A stretch of 50,557 nt of DNA from Clostridium sp. CAG:451 (GTDB taxonomy: Bacteria > Bacillota_I > Bacilli_A > RF39 > UBA660), in contig FR901073.1 in assembly GCA_000438295.1 (NCBI GenBank), forward strand, positions 26,576-77,132. Direction: 5' to 3'. The position numbers and the translations under genes were made by a program. This document shows, piece after piece, positions 33,636 to 40,670 of this stretch. The first letter of the stretch is position 1. The number at the start of each line of letters is the position of its first letter. A model generated the notes under the pieces. The model searched no databases and was not told the DNA's origin. It saw only the letters and a program-made list of their open reading frames with translations.

Positions 33636-34843
33636 TGTTAGAAGAATTAACTGAAAAAGAATTTCAAAACTTTTCAAAAAAACACCCATTAAGAAATTTT
33701 ATGGAAACAGTAGAAATAGGTAATCTTAGAAAGAAAAACGGTTGGACTGTTAAATATCTTGGCCTTAAAGAAAATAAGAAAATAATAGGAGCAACAATGC
33801 TTCTTTCTAGAAAAAGACATTTTAATATGAATGAGTTTTATGCTTTAAGAGGACCGCTACTTGATTATAGTAATGATAATGAGGTAGAAACATTTTTGAA
33901 AGAGTTGAAAGACTATGTTAAAAAGAATAATGGTTACTGTCTAAGAATTGATCCATACCTTCCTATTAGAAGATATGATAATGATAAAGAACTAGAAGTT
34001 CCAAAGACAAATATATTAAAAATACTTGAATCATTAAAATTTAAGAAGAGTGAAACACAAGAACAAGTCTCTTCTATGTATGTTCTTGATTTAGAAGGTA
34101 AAAGTGAAGATGATATTTTAAAAGAGATGAAACCTAATGCTAGAAATATTATTCGTAAGACTATTAAAATAGGTATTGAAGTATCAGAATTAAAAAAAGA
34201 TGAATTAGAATCATTTTATGCAATAATGCTTGCAACAGGTAAGCGTAAAGGTTTTAGGGTAAGAAAAAGTGCTTACTATGAAAATATGTATGATTTATTT
34301 TCTAAGAATAAAGAAATTAAGTATTTAGTTACTAGACTAGATCTTAATAGGTATATCAGTTTACTAAATGAAGAGATAGATGAAAATATTAAAAAGAAAG
34401 AGGCTTTATCTGATTCTAGATGTAATGATGGTAAGAGAAAGAGTTATGATGAGACTATTAATTCATTAAGGAAAAAAGTAGATATTGCAAAGCAACAAAA
34501 AAAAGAAAAAGGTATATCAATTATTACTCTTGCTGGTGCTATGTTTATGATGACTGATCCAGAGATAGTTTATTTGTCTAGTGGTAATTATGAAAAATAC
34601 TTAATGTATAATTCTCAGTATTTAATTCAGTGGGAAATGATTAAATATGCTATAAAGCATGGCTATAAAAGATATAATTTCTACGGTACTCCTACAACTA
34701 ATAAGGATGATAAGAATTATGGTATTTATCAGTTTAAAGCTAGTTTTAATGGATATATGGAAGAATTATTAGGTGAATATGAAGTTGGTACCTCTTTGGT
34801 TTATTATCTTGTAAAATTACTTCATAAAATAAAAAAGTCATAG
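33635..34843 (+). CDS. FemAB-family peptidoglycan bridge enzyme (second copy)
   Basis: A 402-residue FemAB enzyme, diverged from the copy at 30636-31895. It has the same layout: GNAT-like half one (NFMETVEIGNLRKKNGWTVKYLGL), ALRGPLLDY, KPNARNIIRKTIKIGIEV, then a coiled-coil insert near 245-290 and a second half with YLIQWEMIKYAIKHGYKRYNFYGT...GIYQFKASFNG. The start ATG shares its A with the flippase stop (TAATG), so translation is coupled. Together the two enzymes could build a two-residue or branched bridge. Substrate amino acids cannot be deduced from sequence. Confidence 0.9.
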   Translation: MLEELTEKEFQNFSKKHPLRNFMETVEIGNLRKKNGWTVKYLGLKENKKIIGATMLLSRKRHFNMNEFYALRGPLLDYSNDNEVETFLKELKDYVKKNNGYCLRIDPYLPIRRYDNDKELEVPKTNILKILESLKFKKSETQEQVSSMYVLDLEGKSEDDILKEMKPNARNIIRKTIKIGIEVSELKKDELESFYAIMLATGKRKGFRVRKSAYYENMYDLFSKNKEIKYLVTRLDLNRYISLLNEEIDENIKKKEALSDSRCNDGKRKSYDETINSLRKKVDIAKQQKKEKGISIITLAGAMFMMTDPEIVYLSSGNYEKYLMYNSQYLIQWEMIKYAIKHGYKRYNFYGTPTTNKDDKNYGIYQFKASFNGYMEELLGEYEVGTSLVYYLVKLLHKIKKS

Positions 34844-34860
34844 ATTGTTCTATGGCTTTT
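34831..34860. terminator. Bidirectional terminator between the FemAB and repeat-protein genes
   Basis: AAAAGTCATAG and CTATGGCTTTT form a stem (one wobble) around ATTGTT. The T run is good on the minus strand (TTTTTT) and short on the plus strand. Confidence 0.7.
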
Positions 34861-35599
34861 GTGTTGTATCAGTTTTAGTTGTTGTACCCTGACTAGGGGT
34901 AGGAGTAACTGTTTCTGTAGTAGTTGTTTTATCCTCTTCTATCTTAGTATTATTATCACCTGTTGATAAAATATTATTTTCTTGATCCTCTGTTACTGTA
35001 ATATTAGCTGTATAAATGCTATTATTATAAGTTACTGTATATTGATAAGTTCCAGGTTTATTAATATCAACTCCTGAAAAATTAAACTTTAACAACGCTT
35101 TAACTTCATCTGGTAAAGGACTAGGTTCAGTAACATAATCAGCTGGATTATTTGATAGAGTAGTACCTTTCTTGATAGTAAATGACTTAATTGATATAGT
35201 ATCAACTTGATTAGTAGGAGCTACCTTTTCAATTACTTTTATAGTACCTTCAAACTCTTTCTTTTTGTAATAAACTTTATATTTATAAGTACCAACTTCT
35301 TTAACATTAACACTACTAGTGTCAAGTTTCAAATTAGCTAACACTTCATCACTAACCGTTTCCTCTAAATAATCGGCTATTTTTATACTAAGTGGTGTAT
35401 TAGTTTCAATCTCAAAGTTTTTAAGCTTTATATTAAAATCAGCTTTTTGATTATCTTGCATTTTCTGTGATACCACTAGCGCAATAGTCTGATTATTATT
35501 CTCTTGATCTAGTTTGGAATAAAGGCATCCACATGAGATACATAGTATTCCTAATAGGGTAAAAGAAGAAACGACTATTAAACGGACTTTCTTATCCAT
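34850..35599 (-). CDS. Surface protein with two Ig-like repeats and a Thr-rich tail
   Basis: A 249-residue exported protein. One hydrophobic segment near residues 6-26 contains a Cys-rich ISCGC end; this is not a clean lipobox, so a membrane anchor is more likely. Two related beta-domains of about 80 residues follow, each ending in a K/N-P/VGTYKYKVYY-like strand (about 50-130 and 130-215), of the DUF5011-like Ig type. The tail is a low-complexity stretch of Thr, Glu and Gln. It has its own terminator. No enzyme motif is visible. Confidence 0.7.
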   Translation of the reverse strand: MDKKVRLIVVSSFTLLGILCISCGCLYSKLDQENNNQTIALVVSQKMQDNQKADFNIKLKNFEIETNTPLSIKIADYLEETVSDEVLANLKLDTSSVNVKEVGTYKYKVYYKKKEFEGTIKVIEKVAPTNQVDTISIKSFTIKKGTTLSNNPADYVTEPSPLPDEVKALLKFNFSGVDINKPGTYQYTVTYNNSIYTANITVTEDQENNILSTGDNNTKIEEDKTTTTETVTPTPSQGTTTKTDTTQKP

Positions 35600-35660
35600 T
35601 TATAATCCCACCTTTTCTATCTTATTTACATTATATGATAGATTTTTTTCTGTGGCAAGC

Positions 35661-35688
35661 AAAAAATCTAATTCTTTTTGGAATTAGA
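35661..35688 (-). terminator. Terminator of the patatin/radical SAM pair
   Basis: On the minus strand TCTAATTC and GAATTAGA form a perfect eight-pair stem followed by six T. The stop codon of the radical SAM gene is in the stem. Confidence 0.85.
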
Positions 35689-36619
35689 CATTGTCACCTT
35701 GATAGATATTATCTTTTACCATTTTTTTATCTATCTCGTTTAAAACTTCAAATTTCTTTAAAAGCCAAGTCGGTTCTATTAAATCTTCTTTTTTAGGATC
35801 TCCTGTTATTCTATGAATTACTATCTCTTTTCTTAAATAAGTTAATTGTTTGACAGTAATATTTACATATTCATCTTTAGTTAGTACTTTAAACGGATGA
35901 TTTTTATACATAATCTCTAGTGGAGTATCTTTTAGAATATGAAGCATATGTATTTTTATCCCTTGAATATCAAGCTTATTTAAATATTTAACTGTATTTA
36001 GCATATCATTATCTGTTTCATAGGGTAATCCATTTATGATGTGTACAACTACATTGATATTTCTAGCTTTTAATTTATTTACCATAGTTTCAAACTCTTC
36101 AACTGTCTCACCTCTATTGATTAGTTTTAGAGTCTCCTTCTTACTAGATTGTAGTCCAAGCTCTACCTGTAAATAGCATCTTTTACTAATTGATTCTAAG
36201 TAATCAAGACATGAATCACTGATAGAATCACTTCTGGTAGCAATAGCAAGTCCTACACAATCTTTATTGTTTATAAATGGTTCAAAATATCTCTTTAAAG
36301 TATCAACATCAGCATAAGTATTAGTTCTAGCTTGAAAATAAGCGATAAATTTTGCATTAGGCCACTTATTTTGCATCATCTTTTTACCTTTGATAAATTG
36401 CATCATTAAACTGTCATTTACATCACCAGCAAAGTCACCACTACCAGACTTAGAACAAAAAATACAACCACCATAACTCTTTGTACCATCAATATTAGGA
36501 CAAGAAAAGTTAGCATTTAAACTAACTTTAGCAATCTTACAACCAAACTTATGTTGATAAAAATAAGTTAAAGTATGGTATCTTTTATTATCAATAGTAT
36601 AAGGAAAATTATTCACCAT
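35684..36619 (-). CDS. TIGR01212-family radical SAM protein
   Basis: A 311-residue radical S-adenosylmethionine enzyme of the TIGR01212 (YtqA) family. The motif CPNIDGTKSYGGCIFC supplies the iron-sulfur cluster cysteines near residues 40, 52 and 55. Other conserved blocks are YFQARTNTYADVDTLKRYFE, VGLAIATRSDSISD, and LGLQSSKKETLKLINRG. The reaction is not established for the family. ATG 36619 is preferred because AGGTG lies six bases upstream; a GTG at 36628 is the alternative. Its start lies within the end of the patatin gene, so both are translated together. Confidence 0.9.
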   Translation of the reverse strand: MVNNFPYTIDNKRYHTLTYFYQHKFGCKIAKVSLNANFSCPNIDGTKSYGGCIFCSKSGSGDFAGDVNDSLMMQFIKGKKMMQNKWPNAKFIAYFQARTNTYADVDTLKRYFEPFINNKDCVGLAIATRSDSISDSCLDYLESISKRCYLQVELGLQSSKKETLKLINRGETVEEFETMVNKLKARNINVVVHIINGLPYETDNDMLNTVKYLNKLDIQGIKIHMLHILKDTPLEIMYKNHPFKVLTKDEYVNITVKQLTYLRKEIVIHRITGDPKKEDLIEPTWLLKKFEVLNEIDKKMVKDNIYQGDNV

Positions 36620-37766
36620 AATTAACACCTATATAAGATAGTAGTAAAGCTTGTTTATAATTTTTAGAAAAGAAAATACTAAGAGCTTTATTTTCTCTCT
36701 TTTTACTAGTTATATTTCTTAAGAAGAATAATGTTATTAGTTTAGAATTAACAGACTTAGATATTTTTTTACTCTTAATTTGCTTTTCAATTTCTTTAGT
36801 TATCTTTTCACAAGAATTAGCTTTATCTTTTATTATTCTAAAGTAATCATCTAAGTAATAAATTAAGTCTTCTTGTAATTTAAATTCTTTACCTATATCT
36901 TCAATTAATTTTAATAATTGCTTTTTTGTTATACTAGTACCTAATAGCTTAGAAAGATTATCCTTATTTTTTTCATAGAACTTAGAAATTTCATCTTTTC
37001 TAAAGGTAAAGTAATCACCATCTAATCTCTTAAAAGCTTTCATTGTATCATTATAACCAAAATTCATATTTATCTTGGCTTGTTCACTATTAAAGTCTAA
37101 AAAGAAAGATATTTTATTCTTTGGTTTAATATAAGTTGTTTTTATATTTCCTTTTGGTAGTTTCTTTAGTCCTGGTGCTCTAAGATCAACAATTATAGCT
37201 TCAGTAGCACCTAACTTTATAGCAAGATTAATTGGTAAATTATCATAAAAACCACCATCTATATACTTATCACCATCTATATCTTTCATTTGAAAAGCTG
37301 GATAACAAGTGGCAGAAGCCATTAAGTAATCAATTAATTTATCTTCACTTATATCCTTTTTAGAAATAACAAGTGGTTTTTTAGTGGAAAAATTAAAAGT
37401 AACCAGTCCATAATCAATATCAGATTTATAAAACCTTTTCATATTAATACCTTTTCTAATAATACTTTCTATTTTTTTTATATCCATACCACCGTTTTTA
37501 AGAAAGTTATCACCATAAAGCCTTAAGATGTCTTTTTTAGTATCACTTTTTGGCTGTTGTTCAAATAAGTATTCAAGACTTAACTTATGCCAAATATATA
37601 AAGCTTTTAAGTATGTTTTTTGAGTCATTAAAGCTCCATTTAGAGCCCCAATAGATGTACCAGTTACGATATCATATTTAATATGTAATCTTCTAAGAGC
37701 TTTCCAAACTCCTATTTCATAACTACCTTTACTACCTCCACCAGATAGTACTACAGCTCTTTTCAT
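36609..37766 (-). CDS. Patatin-like phospholipase
   Basis: A 385-residue esterase of the patatin/RssA family. It has the oxyanion motif GGGSKGSYEIGV (residues 9-20), the catalytic Ser in GTSIG (Ser 38) and the Asp in KYIDGGFYDNLP. These enzymes cleave acyl chains from membrane lipids, in the cytoplasm or at the membrane. The C-terminal about 180 residues are Lys-rich and helical and do not match a domain I know. AAAGGGAGAGATCT upstream is the likely ribosome binding site. It is cotranscribed with the radical SAM gene. Confidence 0.9.
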   Translation of the reverse strand: MKRAVVLSGGGSKGSYEIGVWKALRRLHIKYDIVTGTSIGALNGALMTQKTYLKALYIWHKLSLEYLFEQQPKSDTKKDILRLYGDNFLKNGGMDIKKIESIIRKGINMKRFYKSDIDYGLVTFNFSTKKPLVISKKDISEDKLIDYLMASATCYPAFQMKDIDGDKYIDGGFYDNLPINLAIKLGATEAIIVDLRAPGLKKLPKGNIKTTYIKPKNKISFFLDFNSEQAKINMNFGYNDTMKAFKRLDGDYFTFRKDEISKFYEKNKDNLSKLLGTSITKKQLLKLIEDIGKEFKLQEDLIYYLDDYFRIIKDKANSCEKITKEIEKQIKSKKISKSVNSKLITLFFLRNITSKKRENKALSIFFSKNYKQALLLSYIGVNYGE

Positions 37767-37979
37767 AGATCTCTCCCTTTCAAATTTGACTATAGTATAA
37801 CATATTTCTTTTATTAAATCTAATATATGTTATTTATATAGTTTCTAAAATATATATTTAAAAGTAGATGCAGATAAAGATAATAATGTTTTTTATGCAC
37901 TAATTATATATAAAATGAGATTGACTCTATAATCTTTAGGTGTTAAACTTTAATTAAAGATTGGAAGGAGGAGAAAATT
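37767..37979. other. AT-rich intergenic region before the start-less lipoprotein gene
   Basis: 213 bases between a leftward patatin gene and a rightward lipoprotein gene. I see no good terminator or coding frame. GGAAGGAGGAG at 37963-37973 is a very strong ribosome binding site that serves the next gene. The -10/-35 boxes cannot be assigned confidently. Confidence 0.5.
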
Positions 37980-38474
37980 ATAAAAAAACATAATAGTATA
38001 CTTTTAATTAGCTCATTAGTTTTATTGATTATTTTATTAACTGGATGTAATAGTAATTCTAAAACTGTCGATGAACTATTTAAGGTTTTACAGAAACAAA
38101 ATATAATAGAAAAAGATCTTAAATTAATTGATACTGTTTATAAGGTATTTGGTGGACCAGTTCCTGGTGGTGATACAAAAAGTTATATTTATGAGGATAA
38201 TAATTCTAATCTTATAGCTATTCATTATGAAACAACTCATGATGAAGATAATCCATACTATGTTATAATCTATCGAAATGTTACTGCAAAAACTGTAGAA
38301 TTTGTTGATATTAGTGATACCACAGATTTATTTTACAAATATAGTGATGGTAAAGTATCAAAAAAAGACAAATATGGCCTTGATGAAGTTCCAGGAGAAA
38401 AATACAATATAACTTATACTAAAGGTATTTTTGGTAAAAAGTATAAAGTGATACGTGATAAAGGAAATTATTAG
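37980..38474 (+). CDS. Lipoprotein with a non-standard ATA (or ATT) start
   Basis: The frame from 37980 encodes a perfect lipoprotein signal: (M)KKHNSILLISSLVLLIILLTGC, cleaved before Cys, then a soluble domain of about 135 residues with no family I recognise. The strong AGGAGGAG site ends seven bases before ATA 37980. No ATG, GTG or TTG occurs in frame between the in-frame stop at 37944 and the lipobox, and starting at TTG 38025 would cut the signal in half. So initiation at ATA (37980) or ATT (37977) is needed, or a recent mutation has destroyed ATG. The downstream part looks intact. Confidence 0.65.
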   Translation: MKKHNSILLISSLVLLIILLTGCNSNSKTVDELFKVLQKQNIIEKDLKLIDTVYKVFGGPVPGGDTKSYIYEDNNSNLIAIHYETTHDEDNPYYVIIYRNVTAKTVEFVDISDTTDLFYKYSDGKVSKKDKYGLDEVPGEKYNITYTKGIFGKKYKVIRDKGNY

Positions 38475-38493
38475 AGGAAAAAGGAGTGTTAAT

Positions 38494-39021
38494 ATGAGAC
38501 AATTAATAACAATTTGTATAATTTATGCCTTAATGCCATTATTATTCGCAAAGAAAGATGATGAAGAAACTCTTACAGATAGTAGTACTATAGTCTTTAA
38601 GTTTGCTGATAAGTTTAAAAAAATTATACTAGGTTGTTCCATTATATTTTTTATTATAACTATAATTGGAACAGTAGCTTTTTCTAATCAAGATGGCTCA
38701 ATTATTTTTACGATAATTTTTGGAATATTTTCTATCCTAATATTAGGCTTTTATCTATCCGCTAGAAACAAAAAAGTAATTTATCAAAACAATAGTTTGT
38801 GTGTATATAACATGTTTGGAAAGAAAAAAAATTTTAATATTAGTGATATAAAAAAAGCAGTAGAATATCCAACGAATGGTATGGAATTGATTTTTAAAGA
38901 TAATAGCAAAATTAGATTAGATGTTCAATTAACTAACTATGGAAGAATAAAAGACATCTTATCCAATAATGGTATAACATACGTTGATAAAAACAATAAT
39001 GAAAATGTAAAAGGATGGTAA
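38494..39021 (+). CDS. DUF6560-like membrane protein (second copy)
   Basis: A 175-residue protein with a short N-terminal hydrophobic helix, two membrane helices (about residues 40-65 and 70-90), and a C-terminal PH-like beta domain (KVIYQNNSLCVYNMFGKKKNFNISDIKKAVEYPTNGMELIFKDNSK). It matches the protein at 24339-24866 in length and layout. ATG 38494, with AAAAAGGAG upstream, is preferred to the GTG at 38455, which overlaps the lipoprotein gene. Together with the neighbours it forms a small operon. Function unknown. Confidence 0.68.
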   Translation: MRQLITICIIYALMPLLFAKKDDEETLTDSSTIVFKFADKFKKIILGCSIIFFIITIIGTVAFSNQDGSIIFTIIFGIFSILILGFYLSARNKKVIYQNNSLCVYNMFGKKKNFNISDIKKAVEYPTNGMELIFKDNSKIRLDVQLTNYGRIKDILSNNGITYVDKNNNENVKGW

Positions 39022-39022
39022 T

Positions 39023-39418
39023 ATGGGAAAATTATATTTATATTTTAAAAAACATGAAGAAACAGAAATTGGAAATAACTTGAAAGTAAAAATAGATGAT
39101 AGTATTATTACAGAAATTGCCAGTAATAATATTTATGAAGTAGAATTATCTGATGGTGAACATAATATAAAGGCATACACCGAAGGATGGAATAAAGACG
39201 AAATGGTTGGTTATATAGATCAAAATATAGAAATAAATAAAGATACATATTTTACATATAAATCACCATTGATAATTACTGGAAAAGGACAATTAATAAA
39301 AGAAAATTTCTCTAGTCCTGAGGAATTTAAAAAAAGTATAAATAAATCTACTAAATTATATAAAATAATAATGGCTATATTAGTTATTATTGCAATTATT
39401 CTATTGCTATTTAGTTAA
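39023..39418 (+). CDS. Tail-anchored small protein with a beta-rich domain
   Basis: A 131-residue protein: a beta-rich N-terminal part (KLYLYFKKHEETEIGNNLKVKIDD...YEVELSDGEHNIKAYTEGW), an acidic linker, and one C-terminal membrane helix (about residues 110-131). The PH-domain-like or PEGA-like strand pattern (SDGEHNIKAY) is reminiscent of PEGA domains, but I cannot confirm it. It begins one base after the DUF6560 gene, with AAAGGATGG as the site, so it belongs to the same operon. Unrecognised. Confidence 0.55.
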   Translation: MGKLYLYFKKHEETEIGNNLKVKIDDSIITEIASNNIYEVELSDGEHNIKAYTEGWNKDEMVGYIDQNIEINKDTYFTYKSPLIITGKGQLIKENFSSPEEFKKSINKSTKLYKIIMAILVIIAIILLLFS

Positions 39419-39433
39419 AATTTAAATAAAAAT

Positions 39434-39461
39434 TGGCAAATGTTATTGCTGATTTTTTTTT
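39434..39461 (+). terminator. Possible terminator after the three-gene lipoprotein unit
   Basis: GGCAA and TTGCT make a five-pair stem (one wobble) around six bases, followed by GATTTTTTTTT. Weak. Confidence 0.45.
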
Positions 39462-39498
39462 ATCTTTGATATAATTATTATAAGAGTAGGTGGTAGTA

Positions 39499-40629
39499 GT
39501 GAAAGTTAAAAAATTAAAATTAAAAAAAGAAGCAGAAAATGTAGTTAAATATATATTAATTATTATTGTATTGTTAGTATGCCTATTGATTTTCATTTTT
39601 TTTAAAAAGCAGTCTTTACAAAAAATAGGTTATAGTAAACAAGCATCAAGTGTGATAGTTAGAAAACTAAAATGGAATAAAGTTAAAGAAGTAGGTAAAA
39701 ATAAGACTTTAAATGCTGCATTTGAAAGTAGTAGTTATAAAGAAGAAAATTTTGACCATTATAAAAATATAAAGTATCAGCCATTAGAAGATATAATTCC
39801 AAGTATTAATAAATTAATAACAAAAGGATATACAGATAGCCAAATATCATTAATTTTAGCAAGAGGTAATAATAGTGAAGTAAAGGAATTTGCTAAAAGA
39901 GGTAAGGTTAAATATTTAGATGAGTTTTTCTCTGTTGATTATTCGCATCTATCTAAATATGATAGATATGTAGCTTATCAAAATAAGGAAAATGATACTG
40001 CAGATATTACTGTTTTAAATGTTGAACTTGACTTTGATAAAGATGAGTATCAAGATGTGGAAGTTATTGATAAGTTTTCTCCTAATGTTTTAGTTAATAA
40101 ACATCATCAATTAAGCAGTAAATATGTACCAAAAGACTTAGTGAATTTTCAAAGTGATGATGTAAAAGGTACTAGTAAGATAAAAGCTAATAAAGAAGTA
40201 GTAACTGCTTTTCATAAGATGCGGGAAGCAGCTAAAGAAGATGGTAAAGATATAGTAGTAAACTCAGGTTATAGAAGCTATGCTGATCAAGAAGAAACTG
40301 TCTCTTACTATCAGAATGCTTATGGTGATAGCTATGTAGAAAAAAATATTGCTAAAGCAGGATATTCTGAGCATCAAACAGGCATGTCTATAGATGTAGC
40401 TAGTAAAAATACGACAGTCTTTACTGATAGTGAAGAGTATACTTGGATGATGGATAATGCCTATAAATATGGATTTATCTTACGTTATCCAAAATCTAAA
40501 GAAGATGTAACATTATATAAATGTGAACCATGGCACTATCGTTATGTTGGTACTAAAATAGCTAGTTATACAAAAAAACATAATATAACTTATGATGAAT
40601 ACTATGTTATGTTTTTACAACAAGACTAA
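39499..40629 (+). CDS. VanY-type D-alanyl-D-alanine carboxypeptidase (M15B), membrane-bound
   Basis: Membrane-anchored zinc peptidase that removes the terminal D-Ala from wall precursors. An N-terminal helix (about residues 15-38) is followed by a linker domain and the M15B core: VVNSGYRSYADQEET, AGYSEHQTGMSIDV (His and Asp) and CEPWHYRYVG (second His). About 376 residues. GTG 39499 is chosen because GTAGGTGG lies just upstream; the GTG at 39490 falls inside the site. -10 TATAAT is at 39470. It is a monocistronic gene next to the GH31 glucosidase. Confidence 0.88.
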   Translation: MKVKKLKLKKEAENVVKYILIIIVLLVCLLIFIFFKKQSLQKIGYSKQASSVIVRKLKWNKVKEVGKNKTLNAAFESSSYKEENFDHYKNIKYQPLEDIIPSINKLITKGYTDSQISLILARGNNSEVKEFAKRGKVKYLDEFFSVDYSHLSKYDRYVAYQNKENDTADITVLNVELDFDKDEYQDVEVIDKFSPNVLVNKHHQLSSKYVPKDLVNFQSDDVKGTSKIKANKEVVTAFHKMREAAKEDGKDIVVNSGYRSYADQEETVSYYQNAYGDSYVEKNIAKAGYSEHQTGMSIDVASKNTTVFTDSEEYTWMMDNAYKYGFILRYPKSKEDVTLYKCEPWHYRYVGTKIASYTKKHNITYDEYYVMFLQQD

Positions 40630-40670
40630 TTTGTGATATTATAAAATAAAGAATAGAAAGGATGATATAA

